Assembly (NCBI GenBank): GCA_025506515.1
Contig: CM046454.1
Coordinates: 59,536,913 to 59,600,912, forward strand
Source: Flaveria trinervia
Lineage: Eukaryota; Streptophyta; Magnoliopsida; Asterales; Asteraceae
Length of the DNA: 64,000 nt
Reading direction: 5' to 3'
In this document: piece after piece, positions 42,457-54,094 of the stretch
Layout: every line of letters begins with the position of its first letter
Numbering within the stretch: position 1 is the first letter of the stretch
Program-made: the position numbers and the translations under genes
The notes under the pieces: generated by a model
Databases searched by the model: none
Seen by the model: only the letters and a program-made list of their open reading frames with translations
Told to the model about the DNA's origin: nothing

Positions 42457-43564
42457 AAAATTTTCATTGATTCTTAGTTGTGGACTGATTTTCTTAAATC
42501 TTTTAAATTTTTAGATGATAAATATTATATTTTGCTGAGCGAGAACCAAAATGGAAGTGTGAACCAAGAACCAAAATGGAAGTGTGAACCAAGAACCAAA
42601 ATGGAAGTGTGAACCAAGAACTAAAATGGAAGTGTGAATCAAAATGGAGCTGTTGAAAGTATTACATGATGTCTTTGATATTGATATTAATGTAATTTAC
42701 ATTATCCATTTGCAAAGATGCATTACTTGTACTGGTTTATGAAATATTTTGAAGTTTATAAATTTATAAATACTTGTACTACTGACATTTGAACAAGCAT
42801 TTGAATATTTATAAATATTTGAATATTTGAATATTTTTTGTTTGGTTTTTAAATTTAAAAATACAAAGCAAACAAATAATATATAAAAAACGATGTAAAA
42901 AAGGATAAAAAATCTCTGTATTTGTTATTCCTTAAGAGCGAATTGAAAAAGAAAAAGAGGAAAAAGAAAAGTAAATACACGCTGTAAAATGTAAATTTGG
43001 CAAGCGTTCTAAAAAAATTATTAAATCAATTTACAAAATATTATTAGTTTAAACAAAATATTATTAATTTTATGGCGCTTTATGTATACATTGTAAAAAG
43101 AATTTTAAAAATTCAATTTAAAAAAAGATTATTAATTTTACAACGCATTAATTACCTTTATGTTGTAAAAAGAAATTTTATTTTACACAGCATATAGTTT
43201 TACAGTGCTTCACTAAACGTTGTATATGCGCTTGAACTAAAACTTTAATTACTTTTATATACTAGTGGGTTCTCTTGGATCTAATTGTTGGTTTTATGTG
43301 TTGCGCTTGAACTAAAAATTCGTAGGATTTTCCTCCAAAGCTTTCGGACTACAATGTGTCAGTGTTTAGACCTTCGCTTCATGGAAGATCAGATTGCGAC
43401 ATTGATCACCCTAGGCACAGTAAGTTAATTCAATCTCTCAAAATTTGCACGATTTTACGGATGCTTCTTCACATATTTAAGCATTAGAACGAGCCCCAAA
43501 AAGTGTGTAGAATCAACTGGTTTGTTTTAGTAAACTTTTCATTCTCAATATTAACTATCATTTT

Positions 43565-43804
43565 GTGAGACACTCCTCCATCTATATTTGCAACGAGCAA
43601 TCTCAGGAGCTTTACAATGGTATTAGCAGAGATACTAACAAGAGAAACAGTGATACAAATCCTCTCATGAAGATGAAAGATTCACTCCAACGTAAAGAAA
43701 TGCTAAATGATCCAATATCGTTGGGTTCTATCGCAAATCGTTGTTTTCAAACCTGCAATGATGTGGATTCAGAGTCCAAGATGCTAAAGCTTTTAAAGAA
43801 GTGA
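43565..43804 (+). pseudogene. Unidentified gene fragment in copy B
   Basis: Homologue of 29311-29538: SDTNPLMKMKDSLQRKEML onward matches copy A, with several substitutions, a short deletion before SDTN that changes frame and a premature TGA after KLLKK. The two copies decay independently, so neither is likely to be under selection. Confidence 0.4.
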
Positions 43805-44241
43805 CAACATATCCCAACATGGCAAAATGAGGCATTGACTACATCTTAGAAAACTAATTCACAATCAATATGAATTATGAGAACATGATAGCATGCACTT
43901 CAGTTAGCAGTTGTACAATTCAGGCCATATCGTTGTTGGTTAAGGCCCATTCCACACACACACAACACTCACACACGTATTTATGTTAAAATGAATTCGC
44001 TGCTTGATCTACGACTTCACTGATAGTAAACTTATATTAAATAGGAAATAAAGAAACTTGATCCCAAAGAAAAATACCTAACCCATTACTACTATGTGAA
44101 GTGCATAAAAGCCAGGAAAACAAGTCCACTGCTTTGACCCATTGAACATTAATTAAACATGTGAAACTAAAACAAATAGAAAATACTTAAAATCTGCTAA
44201 ACTCATGAACTGATCCACAACTTCGACCCATGACTCGTTCA

Positions 44242-44345
44242 CATGCAGATCGTGGACCTGTGTGCCTAGCGAACAAATCGCTTAATCCCACAATCGTTCT
44301 GCTTTTTGATTTTATCAAGTTGTATCCAACTATACGAAATTACCA
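44242..44345 (+). pseudogene. B-family polymerase motif-A-like fragment (copy B)
   Basis: Same short reading as at 29944-30045 (PTIVLLFDFIKLYPTIRNY), followed at once by sequence unrelated to copy A because of the indel. The peptide is identical in both copies over this motif, but it is too short to argue selection. Confidence 0.3.
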
Positions 44346-44485
44346 GTTATATATAAAAAAGAAAAAGTTAACACAATATCAGTGCACTGCAACATCGTGT
44401 TGGGAATTTACTAATTATATATAAAAATTACATCAAAAACTAATTTCTTATGTGATAAAAATGGAATCATCTTAATGCATACTGT

Positions 44486-44904
44486 TGAAATTTTCAGTTT
44501 ATCCTAATATTCTTTCAATTTGATGTGGGTTTCTTATTTGTGTTTTTTCTCTTGCTGTTGTTCTTGGGCTGGTGCTGCTAATGGGTTGTGGCTGCTATTG
44601 GGCTTTGGTATCTTTTGGGCCAAGTGTGCTATATAATGGCCCCTTGGAGTCTGCAGAACATAACACACATTTTTTTGATATCATCACTCCTCTCGAAATT
44701 CTCGCGAACGTTCTGTTTTGCTAGGGTTTCATCGGTTGATGACCCTCGATGTTTTGTTTGTGTCTTTGAGTTGCGATTCATTTGGATTATCTTGTTGTTG
44801 ATCTAGATCATAGTTTGGATTTGTATTCTTCTTGGTTGAATCTATCTTCATATGATTTTTGCTATTTTTTGATTATATTGTTATTCGATTATCATTTCTT
44901 GACA
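44486..44904 (+). repeat. 5' LTR of element X (419 bp)
   Basis: It begins TGAAATTTTCAG and ends TTTCTTGACA, followed directly by the PBS. The first 398 bp match 61559-61964. It contains no palindrome array. Its first 59 bp also occur at 30291-30349, where element 3 interrupts them. Confidence 0.92.
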
Positions 44905-44916
44905 TGGTATCAAAGC
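44905..44916 (+). promoter_or_regulatory. Primer-binding site of element X
   Basis: TGGTATCAAAGC directly after the LTR CA, a common copia PBS variant for initiator tRNA-Met. Confidence 0.88.
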
Positions 44917-45605
44917 CGAAGGCTCTGGTCGATTGTTGATCGTGGTTCTGGTACTTGTTCTTCCGCCACTGACCGGTGTTCGTGTGCTTAGATCTAGGGT
45001 TTGTCATACCAAAAAAACCCTAGGTGCTGGTCTCTCTCATATTCGGAAGGAATAGGGTTTCATCTTGCAACCCTAGTATCTGATGAAATTGAAGATCATC
45101 TTTAGTAATCGCCACTATTCGTGGTGTTCTATTTTGGAGGCTGCTATTTGGAGTATTTCTTATGTTGTTCGTGGTGCTTTACTTGGAGGTTGATGTTCGG
45201 ATTCTTTCTTCTTGGATTGTACTGTGTGTTTGTAATCCTAAGTGATGGTTACACCACTCGGTTGAAAGGACTAGAATATCCTAACTTGGATATCTCTTGG
45301 TGAGCTTGTTCTGTTACTATCTCTTTAGTTTTTCTGTTCTGTGCATCACGAATTCTCTGCTTAGCCGTTCTTTGGGCTAGGTTTGGAGGACCAGCATTTG
45401 ATTGTTTACAGGGAGAGCCAACCCCTGTTTCTGTTTGCATATACTTGTCATTGGTGTGCATCACTTGTGTTTTTCTTGTGTGTCTGCATAAACAACACCG
45501 ACTAATCCTTGATCTGCCATTTAAAAGGTGTGAAAACCTGGCTCTGGTCTGTGTTGTTCTTTGTGTGTATGCTTGAGTGAAATCATATCCTTGGTGGTTT
45601 TTAAA
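44917..45605 (+). other. Leader of element X, no gene seen
   Basis: About 690 bases between PBS and gag. Short open frames have no recognisable content. By position it would carry packaging and dimerisation signals, none of which I can identify. Confidence 0.6.
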
Positions 45606-46614
45606 ATGGATAATATTGACCCTAAATCTGTTACTCCTCCTAGTTCGAGCTGCACTGTCATCACTAAAACCCTGGTGAGTAAACTTGATGCTAGCGATCC
45701 ACTTTACCTTCACCCAAGTGACTCTAGTAATCTAACAATAGTAAGCGTAAAACTAAAAGGAACAAAAAACTACATAGTTTGGGCTAATGCAATGAAATTA
45801 GCTCTCCAGGCTAAGAATAAGATTGGGTTCATAGATGGTTCGTGTAAAAAATCTACTGAAAATAATATCTTTGCTATGCAGTGGGAAAGATGTAATTTTG
45901 TGGTTCTTACTTGGTTGCTTAACTTTGTATGTGATGAATTGTATGTGGGTCAAATTTATTCTAAGTTAGCATCTGAAGTCTGGGTCGACTTAAAGAAACA
46001 TACGATAAAGTGGATGGGTCTTTAGTGTTTGATACATCAGAAAATTAACTCTTTAAAACAAAATGGTTCAACAGTGTCTGAGTACTATCATAAACTAAAT
46101 ACAATGTGGAAACAGTTTGATGCAATGGTTCAACTACCCTCTTGTTCATGTAATGCCTCAAAAGAATTCAATGACTTTAGTCAACTAATGAAACTCATGC
46201 AGTTTCTCATGGGTCTTAATGATGTTTATCAACCTGTGAGAACAAATTTGTTAACTCATGACCCCCTTCCAACCATTAAAACAGCCTTCTCCATTATTGC
46301 TAGAGAAGAATCTCACTGAGGTTCTAATAATATAACAAAAAATCAAAATGTAGGTTTTGTTTCAAAAACAAATCAATCTGCTGAAAATAAAAGAAGGTTT
46401 GGAAAGGGGCCAAACCCCAACTTAAAATGCACCCATTGTAACAAACTGGATCACACTGTTGAATGTTGTTATGAAATCATTGGTTATCTTTCGGGATCAA
46501 AATCAAAAAATGGGTCTGGTAACAATCAAAATACTAAATCTGCAATGTCAAATAACTCTGCATCTTCTTCAAGCACTACCTTTCTACTCCATCTTTTACT
46601 GCAGAGCAGATAAC
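45606..46614 (+). pseudogene. gag: Gag of element X
   Basis: It starts at ATG 45606 and shows the plant copia gag type with LKGTKNYIVWANAMKLALQA, NKIGFIDGSCKK and WERCNFVVLTWLLNF. A TAG at 46023-46025 interrupts it. The same frame resumes (INSLKQNGSTVSEYYHKL) to a TGA at 46317-46319, and a later part has a CCHC knuckle CTHCNKLDHTVECC near 46430. Two in-frame stops in an otherwise continuous frame suggest moderate decay. Confidence 0.88.
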
Positions 46615-48220
46615 CCGTCTACTTGGTCTCCTAAATGATAAAAGTGCTGACACATCTCATAATGCAAATTTTGAAGGTATTTCCTTTAAAATGCAGCCTG
46701 AAAATGTCCTTAATAAATCTGTCTTTAACTTTGCATCCAAAAAAGACTACTCATCCTCTGGATGGGTTGTTGATTACGGTGCAAATCAACACATGGTCAC
46801 GTCCGATACAAATCTCTTTAATCTCGTTGATGTTTCTGGTTACAAAATCATGGTTAAGCATCCTAACGTCTGATGCTAATGTCACAAAAATTGGGTATTT
46901 AAAATTAAACAACGTTATGATTCTAGCTTATGTGTTTGTGGTTCCTGATTATTTTGTGAATCTAATGTTTGTTTACAAGCTGTAAAAGACAATAAGTTAG
47001 AGGTTGTCTTTAATGAAAAAAACTATTTTATCCAGGATTCTCTCACAAAGAAAGTCCTGGTGACTGGTAATCAAGTTGATGGCTTATACATGTGGGGTAA
47101 CCCTTTATGTGCTTCTAAGGTGTGCTTTAACAGTTATAATATTGTTGATCTATGGCATTCCAGATTGGGACACCCTTTTGACAAAGTTCTAGAAGTTTTA
47201 AGAACCAAATTAGGTCTTAAAAATCAAAATAACTTTGTTCCTTGTGACACATGTCATAGAGCAAAGCAACAGAGAGAACCTTTTCCATTGAGTGATCACA
47301 AGTCCAATGCCATCGGGGAGATGATTCACCTTGATGTGTGGGGACCATACAAAGTCCCTAGTAGGGAAGGACATCGATTCTTCCTTACCATTTTGTTGAT
47401 GATTACTCTCGATCCGTTTGTGTCTACCTGTTGAAAAGTAAAGATGAAGTGTTTCAAAACTTTGAAAGTTTCTACAACTTGCTTAAAACTCAATTCAGTA
47501 AAACTATTAAAATCATTAGGAGCGATAACATAACTGAATTTCAAAATAATCAAATGAGTGACTTGTAAATAAAAATGGAATCATTCACCAAACATCTTGT
47601 GTCTATACCCCTCAACAAAACGGTATTGTTGAACGGAAACATAGACACCTCTTAAATGTAGCTAGAACTTTGTTATTCCAAGGAGGGGTCCCCATTCGTT
47701 TCTGGTCCGATTGTGTGCTAACTATTGCTTATCTAATCAACAGGACCCCTTCTCTGTTCTTAATGGAATGTCCCCTTATGAACTTATGTTTGGTTTTCAA
47801 CCCTCTCTTAATCACCTTAGAATTTTTGGTTGTCTCTGTTTCTCTTCCATATTAAATAACTCTAATAAGTTTGGTTCACATGCTAAAAAATGTGTTTTGA
47901 TTGGGTACTCTGTTTTTAAAAAGGGATACAATTTATGGACTCTTGACAAAAAACAAGTTATTTTTTCAAGAGATGTAAAATTTTACGAAATAGTGTTTCC
48001 TTTTAAAGAACTTAATACTGTAGATAACATACAAGAACCTTCTGAAAATGAAATTACCAACTTAAATTTCTTTAACTCTTTTGAAACGAGTCAGTCACAA
48101 AATACTAATGGTGAGATGCCCAATGATGACAAGAGGGATATAAATGAGAATCCGGTTTCTGATCAGCAGCCCATCTACAACACTCATGGCTTGGAAGGAG
48201 AGGCTGATTTTTTGCAGTAA
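46615..48220 (+). pseudogene. pol: Protease and integrase of element X
   Basis: The protease motif reads WVVDYGANQHMV (near 46764), so the catalytic D-S/T-G is changed to DYG. The pre-integrase has LWHSRLGHPFDKV and CDTCHRAKQQR (47150-47270), and the core has D in HLDVWGP. Frame breaks after about 47395 put the second D (near 47520) and the E (VERKHRH near 47630) in other frames. A final frame (47711-48220) contains the integrase C-terminal RIFGCLCFSS and a low-complexity linker. Inactive. Confidence 0.9.
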
Positions 48221-48499
48221 CATAGGTTCGAGTCAGAACCTAATGAAGGTTCGACACAACCTCAGTAGCCCCCGAACAAGAATGATGGCACTAGTGAGGC
48301 TAATCCAAACAGGCACAATGAAAAGTTTAAACCCTTTAAGGGTATCAATGAGCCTTGTGGTCTTTCTAGAAAATCCTCTCGAACTTTAACTTTTCCAATA
48401 AAATTAAATGACTTTATAATAGAAGGAAAAGTCAAGTATGGAATGGAAAAAGTAGTATACTATTCAAATCTTTCTACTGAAAATAAAAGTTTTGCATCT

Positions 48500-48950
48500 G
48501 TTCTAAACAAAACCACTGAACCAAAGAACTTCAACGAAGCTAATCCGATCCTAATTGGGTGCACGCTATGAATAAGGAGATGGACTCCTTAAATAGAAAT
48601 AACATATGGACTCTAGTTGACCTCCCGCAAGGTAGAAAACATATAGGATATAAGTGGGTCTTTAAATAAAATATAATTCTACTAGGGAAATAGATAGATA
48701 GAAAGCTAGGTTAGTCGTGAAAGGGTATAGCCAAAAAGAAGGCATTGAGTTTGATGAAACATTTTCTCCAGTCGTTAAAATGGTTACTATTAGAATCGTT
48801 ATATCTCTTGCTATACAAAATGATTGGCCTCTGTTTAAGTTAGATATTAATAAGCTTTTTATATGTTGAATTGAATGAAGAAATCTATATGTGCTTACCT
48901 AAAGGTTTTTTCTCTCAAAATAAATCGAAAGTGTGTAAACTGAATAGATC
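48500..48950 (+). pseudogene. pol: Reverse transcriptase of element X, N-terminal part
   Basis: In broken frames: WVHAMNKEMDSLNRNNIWTL, KARLVVKGYSQKEGIEFDET, FSPVVKMVTIRIVISLAIQN and PLFKLDIN. This is the fingers region of a copia RT. Stops occur at 48669 and elsewhere. The domain stops at 48950, where the gypsy element has inserted, and resumes at 60445. Confidence 0.88.
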
Positions 48951-51025
48951 TGTAAGGCCCCGTTTCCGGGACGCTTACAGTTGGACCCTCATCGCACATA
49001 AAGCATATAATTACATTTGTATTTCATAAAGCATCGCAACGGAAACATTTAAAAATGACATTTCATTTCAATAGTAGCTTTTGCAAAATAATACATCGTT
49101 AATCAATTACAAAATACATTGTTGCATTACATCACAAAAGCATTAAATAAATGGATGCCATCCCAAAAGAGCTGAGTAGCCGCCTCGTGCCATCCTCAGC
49201 AATCATTATCTGCCAACTGGAAACACATCAAAGTCAGCGTTGCTGAGTGAGTTCTAGTTTTATAAAATAAAACATACTTTTCTTTTGTTAAAACCGTTCT
49301 TTATGTTCATGTGATCATGAAACATACGTACACATCGGTAATATCATTATTATCTTCATCATTCGTTAACTTCCGTTCATTCATTTATTCTTTCTTTCAT
49401 TCGGTCGTTCATCATTACATCTTTTCCTTTCGTCATCACCATGAACCTTACCCTTCGTGCTCATGATACTGGGCCTAAGCCTATGATAGACCTTCATTCA
49501 CGGTGCACAGCACCTCTTGCCACAGTACCTAAGGTAAAGTTCAGGTATACCATTGTCATATGTGATGCCCTTCATGCTCATGGTACTGGACCTAAACCTA
49601 AAATAGACCTTCACCTGTGGTGCTTAGCACCAATGGTCAAAGTACCTAAGGCACGCAAAAATGGTTCATACATATGGTCAATCACAAAGAAAGACCCTAA
49701 TGTGCATCCTCCCGGGGTAGCGAACCGCACACCGTTGAGGTAACACCTTTTAATGGCGTGTCCCGACATACAGTGCTTGCAAGACTTTCATTACTTTCAT
49801 CATTCATTAATGCATGCATTCTTACTTCATGTTCCTCTTTTATTTATCTTTCACTTTACATTACATAATACTTTCACTTCATTCACATGACACGTAAAGC
49901 CACAAGAAAGATAAACATACACCATAACAAGGAACATAACATACACAGTCATCAACATCATACAGGGCAACATCATACATACATACCATGCATAATCATG
50001 CAACAACATCATCATCATGCCTAACATGCTCTCTAAGGCCTCAAACGTCATCTTACATGCTCTTATAGGAACCTTTATGTCAAAACTTACATCTGCACTT
50101 TCCCCCGAAAGTCAGAAGTCAAACAACACTTCTCCTCGGGCGCAACAGCCCTATTACGGCGTATGGAGGCCATGCGACTGAGTATCATGCGAATGGACCA
50201 ATGTGGATGAAAACTTATTCGTGGGAATGAAACTAGTGCGGATGGACTCCATGCGGATGAGTCTCGTGCGAATGGACCTAATGCAGATGGGACTAATGCG
50301 GATGAGCATTTATGCGATTGGGCTCCCAATCATGCGAATGAACTCTCAGTCGTGTGAATGGACCTCAATCATGCGAATGGACCTAAATCATGCAAATGAA
50401 CCCCAATCGTACCTCAATCGGCCGTATGGCCTCCATTCGGTCGCCTAGCCCTAGCTGGTGCTGAATGGAGTTCATCCCGAACCTAATCTGCCATTTTCGA
50501 CGTCCAAGCTCATCTAAACCCATTCTAAGCCCAAATCAACCATCCTAAACCTTAGGAATGCATACCAAAACACCATTAAAGCACACACAAGCTCACAACA
50601 AGGCTCAAACGCATCATACACACACATACACATACACAAACGGGTCAAACATGCACACACTCAAAAAAAATGATTTTCAGATGTGTTCCAGCCCCAAATC
50701 ATTCAAAAACGTGAAAAAAAGGGGTCCTAGAACTCACACAAACAACCACAATGAGAAGAGCTTCGATTTGACCCGCTCCTCAATGATTTTGCTCATTCGA
50801 ACCAACTTGAACCAACTTTTCTCCCTTTTCTCTTCTTTCTCTCTTCTCCTCTTTCTTTTGATTGAAAATGTGAGTGTGGGGAGAGGGTTATGGTTGCCCT
50901 CTCCCTACAAATATCACCACATGCCCAACTTTCTCTCGTTGGCGAGTTTGGTCCCTCGGCTTGGACTTTATTTCTTTTCTTCTTTATTCGTCGGCTTCAA
51001 AATAAATAAATAACCGGGTGTTACA
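48951..51025 (-). repeat. 3' LTR of the gypsy element (2075 bp)
   Basis: Plus-strand ends TGTAAGGCCC and GGGTGTTACA. It contains two diverged units of about 115 bp (near 49455 and 49570: CTTCATGCTCATGGTACTGG / GTACCTAAGG) and a word array at 50160-50420. It matches the right LTR once the nested element is removed. Confidence 0.93.
50160..50420. repeat. TGCGAATGGACC word array in gypsy LTR
   Basis: About fifteen short related words (ATGCGAATGGACC, GTGCGGATGGACT, ATGCGGATGAGTC, CGTGCGAATGG, CAGTCGTGTGAATGG) follow one another with spacers of roughly 5-10 bases. The right LTR has the same array at 59570-59830 with differences in order and number. The vocabulary overlaps that of the small LTR element and of copia LTR A1. 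Confidence 0.75.
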
Positions 51026-51040
51026 AGTCCACCTCCCTTA
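51026..51040 (-). promoter_or_regulatory. Polypurine tract of the gypsy element
   Basis: Minus-strand TAAGGGAGGTGGACT ends exactly at the TG of the LTR. It differs from the Sirevirus AGGGGGAG form, as expected for another superfamily. Confidence 0.8.
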
Positions 51041-51055
51041 AATAGGTTTCGTCAT

Positions 51056-52489
51056 TGAAACCTGTTATTCCTCGAACAAGCATGGGTAATTATGTCTCAT
51101 TTCTTACTCAGTCTCCCATGTTGACTCGGATCCTTTCTTGTGCTTCCACTGTACACGCATAAGAGGAACCGCTTTATTTCTCAGCCTCTTCTTTTTTTTT
51201 ATCGATGATTGCTACTGGTTGCTCCACAAAATTGAGCCTTTCGTCTACATCGATACCCTCCAGTGGATCATGTCTTCATCTGCCAAGCACTTCCTTAGAT
51301 GAGATACGTGGAATGTCGGGTGAATTCCACTTAACTCATCTGGTAACTCCAATCTATAGGCCACCTCTCCTACTAGAGCAATGATTCGGAAAGGGCCTAT
51401 GTGCCTTGGGCTCAGCTTGCCCTGTTTCCGAAAATGAATGATACCCTTCCAAGGTGAGACCTTCAACATAACCCGGTCACCTACCTGGAACTCAATCGAT
51501 CTGCGTCGTTTGTCGGCATACGACTTCTGCCTATCTTTGTCTGCCTTCATAAAGGCTTTGATTCTCTCAAGCTTCTCAGTCGTAGCCTCGATCACCTCGA
51601 CGCTCCCAAACTCCTTCTGACCAATATCACCCCAACAAACGGGTGTTCTGCATCTCCTGTGGTATAGCATCTGGTAGCATACCAATACTGGCATGATAGT
51701 TGTTGTTGTATGAGAATTCTGCTAACGGTAAGTGGTCATCCCAACTTCCCCCAAAGTCGATCACACATGCCGAAGCATGTCTTCCAATGTCTGAATGGTC
51801 CTTTCTGACTGACCATCAGTTTGGGGATGATAAACCGTGCTAATATGTAACCTCGTCCCCATGGCATCGTAGAATTTCTTCCAGAATTTGGATGTAAACC
51901 GGGTGTCACGATCAGATACAATAGACACCGGCACACCGTGACGAGTTACAATTTCCTTGATGAATAGATCCGCCAACTTCTCAGATGAATATGTCTCGCG
52001 GATCGGTAGGAAGTGAGCACTCTTCGTCAGACGGTCCACAATCACCCATATGGCATCGTACCCTTTCGGAGTACGCGGCAGCTTCGTAATGGAATCCATG
52101 GTGATGTGCTCCCACTTCCATTCCGGTATATGCAAAGGTTGGATCTTCCCATACGGATTTTGATGCTCAGCCTTCACCTGTAAGCAAGTAAGGCACTTAC
52201 TCACATACTCCACCACTTCGCGCTTCATACCTAGCCATGAGTAATCTTTCTTCATATCTTGATACATCTTTGTGGCACCTGGATGAATGGAGTATCAAGT
52301 CTTGTGAGCTTCATCCAAAATCTTCACCCGTAGATCCCCAAAATGAGGGATCCATGTCCTCCCGAATCGAGTTCTAACACCAAGCGTGTTCTCACCCAAT
52401 TCCGCGACCAGACCTCTCATCCTCTCAGAGTTAAGATGATCTTCTTTCAGTGCCTTATCTTGAAACTCTTTGACTTGGTTCATCATGTC
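51056..52489 (-). pseudogene. pol: Integrase and chromodomain-like C-terminus of the gypsy element
   Basis: Frame 52489-52295 is the N-terminal part of integrase, then 52267-51761 holds the zinc finger (KCLTCLQVKAEH) and core with D in ITMDSITKLP, D in SDRDTRF and E in SERTIQTLEDML. A stop and frame change follow. Frame 51694-51245 holds the integrase C-terminal GDRVMLKVSPWKG and IHPTFHVSHLRKC. Beyond a TGA at about 51245, broken frames to about 51056 contain WKHKKGSESTWE, a chromodomain-like (CHDCR) ending of the Tekay/Del type. Such domains direct integration towards heterochromatin. Confidence 0.85.
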
Positions 52490-52499
52490 AGAGGTAGAT

Positions 52500-54094
52500 C
52501 AGCTGATATGCTTTCACCCGAATCAGCTCGGGCCTCTCCTTCCGACTAAGGGCATCAGCCACCACGTTGCTTTGCTCGGCTGGTAGTGGATCTCGCAATC
52601 GTAATCTTTTATGAGCTCCAACCACCTTCTCTGCCTCATGTTCAGGTCAATCTGCTAAAAGAAATACTTCAAGCTCTTGTGGTCAGTGAAAATGGTGCAC
52701 TTCGTCACGTAGAGATAGTGCCTCCAAATCTTTAGTGCAAAGACCATAGCTGCTAGCTCCAAGTCATGAGTGGAATAATTGACCTCATGTACCTTCAACT
52801 ACCAGGATGCATAAGCTATAACCTTCCCTCTCTGCATTAGCACACACCCCAACCCCGAGTAGGAAGCATCAGAATAGACCACCAGATCTTCACTTCCATC
52901 TAGTAATGACAGAACAGGAGCTTGAGTCAACCTCGCCTTCAATTCCTCAAACGCCTTCTATTGAGCTTGACCCCATACAAACTTCACATCTTTTCGGGTC
53001 AACTTGGTTAGTGGAGAAGCGATCTTGGAAAAGCCTTGGATGAATCTTCTGTAGTAGCCCGCTAAACCCAAGAAACTACGAATCTCGGATGGCGTCTTTG
53101 GAGACTTCCATTGCATCACCGTCTCCACCTTTGTCGGGTCCACCATAATCCCATCAGGATTGACCACATGACCCAAGAACTGAACTTCATGCAACCAGAA
53201 TGTGCACTTGGAGAAGTTGGCGTACAACTTCTCCTTTCTCAACGTCTCCAAAACCTCCCGGATGTGACTGGCATGCTCAATCTCGCTCTTCGAATAAATC
53301 CGGATACCATCAATAAACACAATCATTGACTTATCCAACATTGGCCCACACACACGGTTCATCAGATCCATAAAAGCAGCTGGCGCATTGGTCAAACCAC
53401 AAGACATGACAAGAAACTCATACTGATCGTAGCACGTGCGAAAAGCTGTTTTAGGAACATCCTGCTCCTTCACCTTCAACTGATGGTAACCAGATCGAAG
53501 GTCTATTCTTGAAAACCAACTGGCACCTTGAAGCTGATTGAACAAATCATCTATTCTTGGTAAGGGGTATCGGTTCTTCACTGTCAACTTATTCAGCTCA
53601 TAGTAGTCGATGCACATCCTCATACTACCGTCTTTCTTCTTCACAAATAAGACCGGAGCACCCCAAGGAGAGATACTCGGTAGAATGAACCCCATATCAA
53701 GCAACTCTCACAACTGCTCCATCAACTCTATCATCTCCATTGGAGCCAACCGATACGGTGCCTTGGCAACAGGTTGGGCACCTAGTATCAAATCTATCTG
53801 AAACTCGATCTCTTGGTCAGGTGGCACTCCTGATAAATCTTCTGGGAACACGTCTGGAAAGTCACACACAACCAGTACATCAGACAGTTGTAGTGCGGCC
53901 ATATCCACATCCTTTACGTAGGCCAAGTAGGCACTACATCCACACCTCATACACTTTCCCGCCACCGCCATTGAGATTACCTTCGGGATCTTCGTGACCC
54001 GATCTCCATAAACAGTTACCAAACTCCTATCAGGCGTTGTCAAATGAATCATCTTCTTGCGACACACATGTTCGCCTCGGAGTCCGCTAACCAA
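52500..54094 (-). pseudogene. pol: Reverse transcriptase and RNase H of the gypsy element
   Basis: Frame 54094-53708 ends with the RT entry (FPDVFPEDLSGVPPDQEIEF); a TGA near 53706 separates it from 53704-52958, which has VLFVKKKDGSMRMCIDYYEL, RIDLRSGYHQ and QYEFLVMSCGLTNAPAAF. The active-site box is FIDGIRIYSK where FxDD is required, so the second catalytic Asp is Gly (near 53310). RNase H continues in frame beyond a TAG at 52956 (VVYSDASYSGLGCVL), with further stops. The active-site change alone should abolish polymerase activity. Confidence 0.93.

Larger units (their letters stand above)
42457..44485 (+). repeat. Copy B of the ~2.1-kb duplicated segment
   Basis: It is the counterpart of 28187-30290, running up to the 5' LTR of element X with four 25-bp units (42541-42645). 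It lacks about 120 bp near 44346 that copy A has. Fragments equivalent to those of copy A lie at 43565-43804 and 44242-44345, with extra frame damage. Confidence 0.88.

Noticed and set aside
44588..45303. Short hydrophobic frames in the LTR and leader of element X
   Set aside because: They lie in LTR and leader sequence, have no conserved motif, and the U/T-rich composition explains the hydrophobicity.
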